Source: Paenibacillus sp. HGH0039 (lineage in GTDB: Bacteria; Bacillota; Bacilli; Paenibacillales; NBRC-103111). Taken from it: 64,000 nucleotides of DNA. The stretch spans positions 2,394,580-2,458,579 of the forward strand of contig NZ_KE150413.1 of the NCBI RefSeq assembly GCF_000411255.1, read 5' to 3'. Below the pieces are notes generated by a model, which did no database searches, was not told the DNA's origin, and worked only from the letters and a program-made list of their open reading frames with translations. Each line of letters begins with the position of its first letter. Position 1 is the stretch's first letter. This document shows positions 49,572 to 57,872 of this stretch, piece after piece. Position numbers and translations under genes: made by a program.

Positions 49572-51458
49572 GTGGATATGACAAGCCGGCTATCCGGCTG
49601 GAAAGCCCGGACGATCCAGGCGGCAGGCGCCGTTCCGCTGCAGACCCGCTTGATCGTCTCGTATATTTTTATCATGCTGATTCCGGTTGTGCTGCTGTCG
49701 ATGTACTTGTTTAATTCCTTTTACCAGAGCACGATCCGGGAAATTGTCAAATCGAACGAGTCGATGCTGGAAGTGGAGAAAACCAATATTTACAATCATA
49801 TGGAAACGATGGAGAGAACCGCCCAACTGATCGTTTCCGATACGGCCGTCGCGGAATATTTGCAGAGCAACCGCAATCTCGAAGTGAACGAGCTGCTCGA
49901 ATACCGCCGGAACGCTTACGACAACCTGCTGCGTCTTCAGTTTAACAATCCGAATCTCGCTCATATCCGATTGTTCACGAACAATGCGAACGTGAAGGAA
50001 ATATGGCCGGTTTTTTTCAGCGAATCCCGGGTTACCGGCCAGCCCTGGTACAAACAAGTAAAAGAAAGCTCAGGCACTGTCCAGTGGATCTTCGGGCATT
50101 CGGACCCCGATCTCATCCGGGATACGTCTGTCCCCTCGATGGATGAGCGGGGGAAAGTATCGCTGCTGCGGGAAGTCAGCTTCGTTAAAGGCCGGCATGA
50201 GGCGATCGTGCAGGTCGATATGTTCTTCGATCTATTCTTCCCGAAGACGTTCAGCCGGGTGCAGGACGGACAGTCGCAGATGATGATCGTCGACGGAAGC
50301 GGGACCGTTCACACGCTTTATGATACCGCTTTCTTCCGCAAACTGGCGCCGTCCGAATTTCTCGACCGGTTGAACCGGGACGCTTCCCTCGGCGGCAGCT
50401 TTGAATTTACAAGCAAAGGAACGCGGTATTTGTGCGTGTACGCCAAGCTCGACCGGCTCGGCGCCTTTATGCTGAACATCGTTTCTCTGGAGGAGCCGTT
50501 TTCGGATATCGCGAAGACGCGCAATAACCTGATTCTGGCTGTAATCGGCCTGATCGCGCTGCTGGCGGTGACGACGTATTTTCTGCTGTCGCTCATTCTG
50601 AAAAAGCTTCACGTGCTGCAAAATTCCATGAAAAGAGTGCGCCAGGGCAATTTTCATTTCGACATCGACATTCACGGGGGAGGCGAAGTGGGGGAACTGG
50701 CTCATCACTTCCGGCTCATGCTGCGCAAAATTAACGAGCTCATCGTGGAGGCGGTCAATAAGCAGGCGGCGACGAAGGAAGCCGAGCTGAACTCGCTGAA
50801 AAACCAGATCGATTCCCATTTTATGTACAACACGCTGGAAAATTTGAAAATGATGGCTGAAATCGGGGAGCAGTACGCGCTTTCGGACGCCCTGACCTCG
50901 CTCGGCGGCATGATGCGGTACAACCTGAAGTGGACCAGCGATTATGTGCGGCTGGCTGACGAGATTCAGCATATCGGCAATTACATCGCCATTATGAACA
51001 TCCGTTATGACGATAAGCTGCGCCTGCAGCTTGAGATTACGCCTGGATTTTGGGACCGGAAGCTGCCCAAGATGTCTCTCCAGCCGATTGTGGAAAATGC
51101 CGTCAAGCACGGAATCCGCTCGGCGGGCGGCGAAGATGTGCTGGTGATTACCGTGAAAGCGCGGGAGCTTGACGGCCGCATGTTCATCAGCGTTCACGAT
51201 GACGGCAGAGGGATGACGCTGCGTAAGCTTGAGGAGCTCAGACTCACGATGAGCATGGAGGACGAAGCGTTCCGGCACCGGCATTCCGCCGGAGAACTTC
51301 GCGAGCGGGAGGGCAGCGGAATCGGCCTGAGAAATGTGAACCAGCGCGTCCGGCTCTACTATGGCAAGGAGTACGGGCTGCAGATAACGAGCAGGGAAGG
51401 GGCTTGGACGGAGGTCGTCCTGAGCCTGCCGCTGCTTTCATTAACCGGAGGGGGATAA
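49572..51458 (+). CDS. Sensor histidine kinase, YesM family
   Basis: A 628-residue sensor. Two membrane helices (about 25-45 and 315-340) bracket an extracellular sensor of about 270 residues. A HAMP domain follows (VLQNSMKRVRQGNFHFDIDI), then the His_kinase domain with phospho-His416 in SHFMYNTLENLKMMAEIG, and an HATPase with PIVENAVKHG and GRGMT and GSGIGLRNVNQRV. The family usually has HFLYNTLE; Met replaces Leu here. GTG 49572 is used, seven bases after AGGATG. It probably senses the sugar imported by the upstream ABC system. Confidence 0.9.
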   Translation: MDMTSRLSGWKARTIQAAGAVPLQTRLIVSYIFIMLIPVVLLSMYLFNSFYQSTIREIVKSNESMLEVEKTNIYNHMETMERTAQLIVSDTAVAEYLQSNRNLEVNELLEYRRNAYDNLLRLQFNNPNLAHIRLFTNNANVKEIWPVFFSESRVTGQPWYKQVKESSGTVQWIFGHSDPDLIRDTSVPSMDERGKVSLLREVSFVKGRHEAIVQVDMFFDLFFPKTFSRVQDGQSQMMIVDGSGTVHTLYDTAFFRKLAPSEFLDRLNRDASLGGSFEFTSKGTRYLCVYAKLDRLGAFMLNIVSLEEPFSDIAKTRNNLILAVIGLIALLAVTTYFLLSLILKKLHVLQNSMKRVRQGNFHFDIDIHGGGEVGELAHHFRLMLRKINELIVEAVNKQAATKEAELNSLKNQIDSHFMYNTLENLKMMAEIGEQYALSDALTSLGGMMRYNLKWTSDYVRLADEIQHIGNYIAIMNIRYDDKLRLQLEITPGFWDRKLPKMSLQPIVENAVKHGIRSAGGEDVLVITVKARELDGRMFISVHDDGRGMTLRKLEELRLTMSMEDEAFRHRHSAGELREREGSGIGLRNVNQRVRLYYGKEYGLQITSREGAWTEVVLSLPLLSLTGGG

Positions 51459-51464
51459 CGGCTT

Positions 51465-53060
51465 ATGCGCAAATTGTTGATTGTAGACGATGAAAAGAAC
51501 ATCCGGCTCGGGGTTTCCTCCATGATCCGGAGGGAATTTGCCGGGACTTACGAGATTGAACTCGCCTCGGACGGAGAGGAGGCGCTGCGGATTGTGCGCG
51601 ATGCGGGCGCCCATATCGTAATTACGGACATCCGCATGCCCGGAATGGACGGAATAGCGCTCCTTCGGGAGCTGCAGACATTCCCCGTGAAGCCGCTCGT
51701 ATTTATTCTGAGCGGGCATGACGACTTCGCCTACGCCAAGGAAGCGATCCGCAACGGCGTCAAGGGCTACCTGCTGAAGCCGATCGTGCGCGAAGAGCTC
51801 TACGAAGCCTTGCGGCAGGCCGAGAAGGAGCTGGACCGGCAGGAAGCCCGGCAGGAAGCGCAGCCGGGTAAGTTTTCCGCCGGCTCCGGGGAGCTTGAAT
51901 CGTTCCATTCGAGCCAGCTGAATTACATTCTGATGCATCCGGAGATGGATGCATCCGAGATCAGGCAGCGGCTGGCTACCGTAGGGTTCGCGGACAACGG
52001 CAACGGCAACGGCAGCGGCTGGAGGCTCGGGCTGCTGCGCTTTCCGCCGGATCTGCGTCCCCGCGAGCTGGACGAAGGGCTCGCACGGCTGGAGCGGCTG
52101 GTTCCGCGGGACCTGCAGCCGCTTCTGAACAGCGCGAGCACGTTCGTCTTCATGGACAAGGACCGCAGCCTTGTCCTGCTGGCGCCGGCCGACGGCGTGC
52201 TGCGCCTGCTGCGGGCCGCTGTCCCGGCCGGGAGCAGCCCGCTGCTGCGCGCGGGCGTCAGCCGGGAGAAGCGCGATGCGGCGCTGTTCAAGGAAGCCTA
52301 CCGCGAGGCGCTGAGCGCTCTCCGCAGCACCTTTATTGCTTCGGCCGGCGGCTGCGTGCAGCTTGTTGAGGAGCTGGAGGAGAAGCGGGACCGCGGAGAA
52401 ATCCCGCGCGAGCACATCCGGCAAATTTCCAACAAGCTCGGCACGGGACGGCTCGGGGAAATCAAAGCGCTGCTTGCGCATGTACTGGACGCGCGTACAG
52501 CGCGCGAAGAAGGCGTTGCCTACGTCGAAGCGGTCTCCAGCCTGCTGAACAAGGATGTGTTCGATCAGGTTTTTCATACGTACGGGGAGCAATCCGTGGA
52601 GATTTTGAGAATATACAAAAAAGCCGGCACGATCGACAATTTCGAACATTATCACGAATACGCGGATTGCGCAGGACGTCTGGTCGAGCTGCTGGACGAA
52701 TACGTCGGCCGGATGAAACAAGTGCACGTCGATCATATCGAAATCAAGCGGGCGGTCAAATACATGGAAGAAAATTATGCCCGGGATCTCAACATGGCGA
52801 TGGTATCCAACTATGTATCGCTGAACTATACGTATTTCAGCAAAATTTTTAAGGAATATACCGGGGACAATTTCGTCGGCTATCTTAAAAAAATCCGCAT
52901 TTCCCGGGCCAAAGAGCTGCTGGAAAGCAGTCATTCCAAAGTGTATGAAATCGCCGAACAGGTCGGCTTTGAGAATACGAAGCTGTTTACCCGGGTTTTT
53001 AAGGAAAAAGAAGGCATCACTCCGCAGGAATACCGCGCCAAACGGTACATGGAAGGATAA
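51465..53060 (+). CDS. AraC-family response regulator, YesN type
   Basis: A 531-residue regulator. The receiver domain (1-120) has DDEKN, phospho-acceptor Asp55 in ITDIRMPGMDG and Lys in LLKPI. A long middle region (about 140-420) of unknown function follows, and a C-terminal AraC HTH pair (MAMVSNYVSLNYTYFSKIFKEYTGDNFVGYLKKIRISRAKELLE, and VYEIAEQVGFENTKLFTRVFKEKEGITPQEYR). It starts seven bases after the kinase stop. It likely activates the upstream transporter operon. Confidence 0.92.
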   Translation: MRKLLIVDDEKNIRLGVSSMIRREFAGTYEIELASDGEEALRIVRDAGAHIVITDIRMPGMDGIALLRELQTFPVKPLVFILSGHDDFAYAKEAIRNGVKGYLLKPIVREELYEALRQAEKELDRQEARQEAQPGKFSAGSGELESFHSSQLNYILMHPEMDASEIRQRLATVGFADNGNGNGSGWRLGLLRFPPDLRPRELDEGLARLERLVPRDLQPLLNSASTFVFMDKDRSLVLLAPADGVLRLLRAAVPAGSSPLLRAGVSREKRDAALFKEAYREALSALRSTFIASAGGCVQLVEELEEKRDRGEIPREHIRQISNKLGTGRLGEIKALLAHVLDARTAREEGVAYVEAVSSLLNKDVFDQVFHTYGEQSVEILRIYKKAGTIDNFEHYHEYADCAGRLVELLDEYVGRMKQVHVDHIEIKRAVKYMEENYARDLNMAMVSNYVSLNYTYFSKIFKEYTGDNFVGYLKKIRISRAKELLESSHSKVYEIAEQVGFENTKLFTRVFKEKEGITPQEYRAKRYMEG

Positions 53061-53164
53061 CCCGAAATAACGGACATCTAGCAGTAAAACGAGGCCTATT
53101 TAAAGGGACTCCGTCGGCGGAGCCTGGGAAGCTTTCGTCATTACGGCGGCTCCGTAAACCTTCT

Positions 53165-53195
53165 TGTACACGTCAAAAAGTCCCTTCCTGACGGA
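53165..53195 (-). terminator. Terminator of serS
   Basis: On the minus strand AGTCCCTTCC and GGAAGGGACT pair around GTCA, followed by TTTTTGACG. Confidence 0.75.
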
Positions 53196-53202
53196 AGGGA
53201 CT

Positions 53203-53237
53203 CCGGCTGCCGGACATTCTCCGGCAGTTTTTTATTC
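53203..53237 (+). terminator. Terminator of the YesN-type regulator gene
   Basis: CTGCCGGA and TCCGGCAG pair around CATTC, followed by six Ts. It overlaps the end of the convergent serS. Confidence 0.75.
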
Positions 53238-54518
53238 GTGTACGGCCCGGATTTCCCCGATGCCGTTCATGTATTTTCTCAGTGCCTCGGGAATACGGAT
53301 CGAACCGTCCTCCTGCTGATGATTCTCAAGCAGCGGAATCAGAATACGCGGCGAAGCGACCGCGGTGTTGTTCAGCGTGTAGGCGTACGTCAGCCGCCCT
53401 TCCGCATTGCGGTAGCGGATATTCGAACGCCGGGCCTGGAAGTCAAGCAGGTTGGACGACGAATGCGTTTCGCCGTAGGCATTCCGGCTGGGCATCCAGG
53501 TTTCGATGTCGACCTGCTTATACGTTTTTTGCCCCATATCCCCGCAGCAAACCGCTACGACCCGGTACGGCAGCTCCAGCAGCCGCATCAATTCTTCCGC
53601 GTTTTTAGTAATTTCCCGCAGAAGCTCATCCGATTTCTCCAGACTGTTTTCGCAAATAATGACTTGTTCCACCTTGGCGAATTGATGGACGCGGTACAGC
53701 CCGTGGACGTCTCTTCCGGCCGATCCGACTTCACTCCGGAAGCAGAGGGAGACGGCCGCCATCTTTATAGGCTCGGCAAGGTCCACGATTTCATTGCTGT
53801 AGTAGGAGACAAGTGGGACCTCCGAGGTGCCGACCAGCCATTTGTCTTCATCGGCCAGCTTGAAAGTCTGATCTTCCCCGAGGGGGAAGTAGCCCGTGTT
53901 TAGAAGGGCTTCCTCGCGGGCCATCAGCGGCACGTCCACGGGCATAAAGCCCTTCTCGGTGAGCAGATCCAGAGCAAGCTGCTGAACCGCCCGGTGCAGC
54001 AGAACTCCCGCGCCCGTCAAGTAATAGTGGCGGGGGCCGGCTGTTTTCACGCCGCGCGGGATGTCGATCATGCGATGAAGGTTCCCCAGCGCTACGTGAT
54101 CCTTCGGCTCGAATGTGAAGTCGGGGAGAGTGCCTGCCCGGTACAGCTCGATATTGTCTTTGTCGGATTGTCCGGCCGGGGTATCGGGCGACACGGGATT
54201 CGGCACGCGCTGCATCGCCGCCGTGTACGCCTGATCGGTTAACCGGTACGCCGCCTCCAGATCGTTCAGCCGCAGATGAATGTCCTTCACCGCTTGTTTC
54301 TTGCGGGCGGCTTCGGGCTGATCGCCCTGCTTAAGAAGCATGCCGATTTCTTCGGTAAGCGCATTGCGCGACTGCCGCAACGCCTCGATCTCGGCCAGCC
54401 GGCTCCGCCGCACCTCGTCCAGTTCCAGAAGCTCCGGGATGGAAACTTCGATTCCTTTGTGCCGGGCTGCGTACTCGACTTCCGCTTGATGGGCCCGTAT
54501 CCATTTTACGTCTAACAT
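53232..54518 (-). CDS. serS: Seryl-tRNA synthetase
   Basis: A 428-residue class II synthetase. The N-terminal coiled-coil arm (about 28-110) is rich in Glu, Arg and Leu. The catalytic domain has motif 1 region (LALDLLTEKGFMPVDVPLMAREEAL), motif 2 (SLCFRSEVGSAGRDVHGLYRVHQFAKVEQVI) and motif 3 (NNTAVASPRILIPLLENHQQEDGSIRIPEALRKYM). It charges tRNA-Ser and Sec-type isoacceptors. Start 54518 follows AAAGGAGTG; an in-frame start at 54548 lies in the T-box terminator. Expression is controlled by a T-box leader. Confidence 0.93.
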   Translation of the reverse strand: MLDVKWIRAHQAEVEYAARHKGIEVSIPELLELDEVRRSRLAEIEALRQSRNALTEEIGMLLKQGDQPEAARKKQAVKDIHLRLNDLEAAYRLTDQAYTAAMQRVPNPVSPDTPAGQSDKDNIELYRAGTLPDFTFEPKDHVALGNLHRMIDIPRGVKTAGPRHYYLTGAGVLLHRAVQQLALDLLTEKGFMPVDVPLMAREEALLNTGYFPLGEDQTFKLADEDKWLVGTSEVPLVSYYSNEIVDLAEPIKMAAVSLCFRSEVGSAGRDVHGLYRVHQFAKVEQVIICENSLEKSDELLREITKNAEELMRLLELPYRVVAVCCGDMGQKTYKQVDIETWMPSRNAYGETHSSSNLLDFQARRSNIRYRNAEGRLTYAYTLNNTAVASPRILIPLLENHQQEDGSIRIPEALRKYMNGIGEIRAVHE

Positions 54519-54544
54519 GGCACCGCACTCCTTTTTTTGGGTAT

Positions 54545-54757
54545 ACAAAAAGCGCCCGTCGTCTTCATGGGACGAGGAGCGCTTTTATGTTCTCGCGGTG
54601 CCACCCAAATTGACCGGACGTTTGCGGCGTCCAATCCACTTTAGTTCCGCGGTAACGGGCGGACCCGGTTAACTTAGGGGAAGCGCTGTGCTTCTCCTTG
54701 GCGATAACGCCTCCGAGTTGGAATCTCTTCACGGGCGTGATACCGATATAATGATTT
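54545..54757 (-). ncRNA. T-box riboswitch upstream of serS
   Basis: On the minus strand the T-box core TTTGGGTGGCACCGCG is at 54593-54608. The terminator (AAAAGCGC...GCGCTTTTT, 54546-54587) follows. A likely Ser specifier TCC lies in GATTCCAACTCGGAG near 54719. No standard long stem I with an AGAGAG/GNUGNGA apical part is apparent, and the promoter below places the transcript start only about 40 bases before the specifier. Confidence 0.8.
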
Positions 54758-54762
54758 TGCTT

Positions 54763-54791
54763 AGTATATACCAGGTTTGCTCCGGTTTCAA
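54763..54791 (-). promoter_or_regulatory. Promoter of the serS T-box leader
   Basis: On the minus strand TTGAAA (54786-54791), 17 bases, then TATACT (54763-54768). The calculated start is near 54757. Confidence 0.65.
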
Positions 54792-54940
54792 CCCCCATCC
54801 GCCGCCATCGGACGGAAACCCGACTTGCCCGCTCCACTGTCGCGCGGAACTCCATCCTGTGGCAGCTTGTTTTTTCTTCATGCCAAATGAAGACAATTTC
54901 CGTTATTTTCCGTAAAATAAACACATGGAGGTGTCGAAGT

Positions 54941-55957
54941 TTGCATTTATTTCTGCGTTACGCCCACCGGATTTTACGTTTAAGCAACGGGCTGCTGGCG
55001 GTTATGGCCCTGTTGTTTGTGCTGCTCGCCTCCGTGCTCGCTTACTGGCTGGAACCGGACACGTTCGAGACCTGGTTCAACAGCCTGTACTGGGTCATGA
55101 CAACGATGGCGACCGTCGGGTATGGCGATTATTTTATGAAAACGGCTTTGGGCAAGCTGTTCACGATCTTTCTGTATCTGTTCGGAATCGGACTTCTCAG
55201 TCTCGTAATCGGAAAAATCATTGATGCCTTTGCAACTTTGAAAATAAGGAGGGAAACCGGAAAAGTGAATTATCATGGCCGCGGTCACATCGTCGTCATC
55301 ACCTGGAATAAGAAGGCTTATTCCGCCGTAGAGGAACTTATCGCTTCAGATCCCGAACTGGAAATCGTCATTATAGATGAAAACGAGAAAATTCCTTACG
55401 ACCACAAAAAGGTTCATTTTGTAAGCGGCGACCCCACTCTAGATAAGACGCTGATCCGGGCTGGGCTGGATAAAGCCAGATCAGCCATTATTTTCGCCGA
55501 TGAAACAAGCAGCGGTTCGTCCCTGGTGGACGGCAAAACGCTGCTTATCGCGGCCAGCATCGAAAGACTCGCTCCCGATGTTTATACGACCGCGGAAATT
55601 ATGTCGGAGAAGCATATTCAGAACTTCCGGCACGTAAAAGTAAACGATTTCATTCTATCGCACGACGCGGTTTCCATGCTGGCCGTCCGGTCGGCGCTGA
55701 ACGAGGGCAGCGTTGAGCTGTACATGCAGCTGATCAGCAGGCAGTATGGGGGAGAGATTTACGAAGTGTCGGTGAATCCCGCTTGGGCGAACTATTACGA
55801 CGCCTTTCAGGACCTTCTTAAAAAAGGCGCGACCCTGCTCGCCGACCGCCAGGATTTAAGCATCAATACACGGCTGAACGATCCGATTCCGGCGGACGCG
55901 AAGCTGTTCGTCGTATGCTCGCCCGAGACGTACAAGCATTTGCGGGACCATACATAA
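54941..55957 (+). CDS. Potassium channel protein with TrkA-N (RCK) domain
   Basis: A 338-residue protein. Two membrane helices (about 12-32 and 80-100) surround a pore loop with selectivity filter TVGYGD at 58-63. The cytoplasmic RCK domain has the Rossmann start HIVVITWNKKAYSAVEELIASDPELEIVIIDEN and a second lobe to the C-terminus. Closest in layout to YugO-type channels. The TTG start at 54941 follows GGAGGTG by seven bases; the ATG at 54887 lacks such a site. It may release K+ during electrical or turgor responses. Confidence 0.9.
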   Translation: MHLFLRYAHRILRLSNGLLAVMALLFVLLASVLAYWLEPDTFETWFNSLYWVMTTMATVGYGDYFMKTALGKLFTIFLYLFGIGLLSLVIGKIIDAFATLKIRRETGKVNYHGRGHIVVITWNKKAYSAVEELIASDPELEIVIIDENEKIPYDHKKVHFVSGDPTLDKTLIRAGLDKARSAIIFADETSSGSSLVDGKTLLIAASIERLAPDVYTTAEIMSEKHIQNFRHVKVNDFILSHDAVSMLAVRSALNEGSVELYMQLISRQYGGEIYEVSVNPAWANYYDAFQDLLKKGATLLADRQDLSINTRLNDPIPADAKLFVVCSPETYKHLRDHT

Positions 55958-56010
55958 CCCAATCGTCTAAAAAGCGGTCTGTCGAAGATAAACGGCGGAC
56001 CGAGCAACAA

Positions 56011-56042
56011 GCCAAACCTTGGAAAGGGTTTGGCTTTTTTTA
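56011..56042 (+). terminator. Terminator after the potassium channel gene
   Basis: GCCAAACC and GGTTTGGC pair around TTGGAAAG, followed by seven Ts. Confidence 0.82.
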
Positions 56043-56153
56043 TGCGGAACCGGGCTTAATGGCTGAAATGCGATCCCAAAAGCTCGTTTTCCAACATGTT
56101 CGAGTTACGGTTGAAGCAGGGGCATATGTTTCATGGATACTCAAAATTTGATG

Positions 56154-56182
56154 TTGACAGAGGAAACGAAAGACGGTATATT
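56154..56182 (+). promoter_or_regulatory. Promoter of the Zur-type operon
   Basis: Near-consensus TTGACA (56154-56159), 17 bases, TATATT (56177-56182). The leader before the GTPase gene is about 155 bases and contains no recognised structure. Confidence 0.75.
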
Positions 56183-56193
56183 TTCCGTTATAC

Positions 56194-56210
56194 GTAATCG
56201 TAACGATTAC
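56194..56210 (+). promoter_or_regulatory. Zur-box-like operator
   Basis: The palindrome GTAATCG-TAA-CGATTAC sits at the expected transcription start of the operon. It resembles the Fur-family Zur box (TCGTAATNATTACGA-like half-sites), and both downstream genes are typical Zur targets. Confidence 0.7.
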
Positions 56211-56347
56211 TATTAACATAATGAAAACGCCAGTCGCCCTTACATACCGGGGCTGAAAAGAAGACGGACATGCTAATCGCCGTTTTAACGAGGCGGAGTT
56301 CGGTGATCATGACGCGCTAGTAATACCGAATAAAGGAGTGCGATGAA

Positions 56348-57556
56348 ATGGATAACAAAATACCCGTGACGGTATTAAGCGGCTACTTGGGCGCCGGAAA
56401 AACAACCCTGCTGAATCATGTGCTGAATAACCGGGACGGCTTAAAGGTGGCCGTTATCGTCAATGATTTGAGCGAAGTGAACATGGATGCGGATCTGATC
56501 CGCGACGGCGGTGGGATTTCGCGTACGAACGAAAGCCTCGTCGAGATGTCCAACGGCTGCATCTGCTGCACCCTGCGCGACGATCTGTTGAAAGAAGTGG
56601 AGCGGCTGGCGAAAGAAAACCGCTTCGATTACATTCTGATCGAATCGACCGGGGTGGGAGAACCGCTGCCTGTAGCTCAAACTTTTACTTATATCGACGA
56701 GGAGCAGGACATCGATCTGACCCGGTACTGCCGTCTGGACACCATGGTTACGGTCGTGGACGCTTTCCGGTTCTGGCATGACTACGCTTCTGGAGAAACG
56801 CTTCTGGACCGCAACCAGGCCGTCAGCGACGACGACAATCGGGACGTGGTCGATCTGCTGATCGACCAGATTGAATTTTGCGATGTGCTTGTGCTTAACA
56901 AATGCGACAGGATCGACCCGGACGAGCTTCTGGAGCTGGAGCGCGTACTCCGTTCCCTTCAGCCGAGAGCGAAATTCATCCGGTCCGTTATGGGTGAGGT
57001 GGCTCCGGCCGAGATTTTGAACACGAATCTGTTCAATTTCGAAGAAGCCAGCGCTTCCGCAGGCTGGATACGGGAAATGGAGAAGGAGGAGCATACGCCC
57101 GAAACCGACGAGTACGGAATTTCTTCTTTCGTGTACGAGCGCACCCTGCCCTTCGAGCCCCGGCGTCTGAAAAGCTGGATGGAGGACTGGCCGGCGGAAA
57201 TCGTGAGGGCCAAAGGAATCATGTGGCTCGCTACCCGGAACAAGTTCGCCCAGAATCTCAGCCAGGCGGGGCCTTCGATCCGGTTCGGACCGGCGGGCTA
57301 TTGGGTGGCCGCGCTCCCGGAAACGGAGAAGCAGGCAATCCTTGCCGAAGAAGGAGATTCCATCCCGCGCTGGGACCCTGTTTACGGCGATCGCATCAAC
57401 AAAGTAGTGTTTATCGGGCTTGATTTGGATCAAGGGGAAATTGTCCGTTCCCTGGATGCCTGTCTGCTGACCGAAGAAGAAATGCGGAGCGATTGGAGCC
57501 GTTTTGCGGATGAACTGCCTAATTTGGTCGGTGAGCTGAATGAGGCCTCTTTTTAA
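56348..57556 (+). CDS. COG0523 (CobW/ZagA-like) GTPase, zinc metallochaperone
   Basis: A 402-residue G3E GTPase. The P-loop GYLGAGKTT is at 12-20, a CICC metal-binding motif at 71-74 (NGCICCTLR), IESTGVGEP switch region, NKCD base-recognition motif near 185, and a CobW_C domain at the end (GIMWLATRN). Such proteins move Zn2+ to client enzymes under zinc limitation. A Zur-box-like palindrome on the promoter and the following zinc-free L33 gene support a zinc-starvation role. The start follows AAGGAGTG. Confidence 0.9.
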   Translation: MDNKIPVTVLSGYLGAGKTTLLNHVLNNRDGLKVAVIVNDLSEVNMDADLIRDGGGISRTNESLVEMSNGCICCTLRDDLLKEVERLAKENRFDYILIESTGVGEPLPVAQTFTYIDEEQDIDLTRYCRLDTMVTVVDAFRFWHDYASGETLLDRNQAVSDDDNRDVVDLLIDQIEFCDVLVLNKCDRIDPDELLELERVLRSLQPRAKFIRSVMGEVAPAEILNTNLFNFEEASASAGWIREMEKEEHTPETDEYGISSFVYERTLPFEPRRLKSWMEDWPAEIVRAKGIMWLATRNKFAQNLSQAGPSIRFGPAGYWVAALPETEKQAILAEEGDSIPRWDPVYGDRINKVVFIGLDLDQGEIVRSLDACLLTEEEMRSDWSRFADELPNLVGELNEASF

Positions 57557-57587
57557 ACGGAACAGGAAGAGGATAAGGAGGAGGTGA

Positions 57588-57743
57588 ATGGGCATGAGAG
57601 TGACGGTTACGCTGGCGTGCACGGAAACGGGCGACCGCAACTATACGACGACGAAAAACAAGAAAACTCAGCCGAACCGGCTGGAACTGCGCAAATACTG
57701 TCCGCGCCTTAAGCGCCACACGCTGCACAGGGAAACGCGCTGA
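57588..57743 (+). CDS. rpmG: Ribosomal protein L33, zinc-independent paralogue
   Basis: A 51-residue L33 (49 from ATG 57594). The signature [30 protein letters not shown] is complete, but of the two zinc-binding CxxC pairs only one Cys each remains (ACTETG and YCPRL), so it cannot bind zinc normally. This is the C-minus form that replaces the zinc-holding L33 when zinc is scarce. It follows the GTPase gene by 31 bases with an excellent AAGGAGG site and shares its predicted Zur control. A terminator follows. Confidence 0.9.
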   Translation: MGMRVTVTLACTETGDRNYTTTKNKKTQPNRLELRKYCPRLKRHTLHRETR

Positions 57744-57795
57744 AGAAACGGCATCAACTCGATACAGGGAGAGTATTTCCTGATTTTGGATGAAA

Positions 57796-57822
57796 AAGAG
57801 CGGGTAACCGCTCTTTTTTTTG
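57796..57822 (+). terminator. Terminator of the Zur-type operon
   Basis: GAGCGG and CCGCTC pair around GTAA with flanking A and T tracts, followed by eight Ts. Confidence 0.8.
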
Positions 57823-57872
57823 TTTAAAGGTATAGTAGACATGGCCGCAGCTAAGGGAGAGAAGGGTTGACG

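Noticed and set aside
51441-52934. 497-codon minus-strand frame opposite the YesN-type regulator
   Set aside because: The receiver and AraC HTH domains lie on the plus strand; no motif in the shadow.
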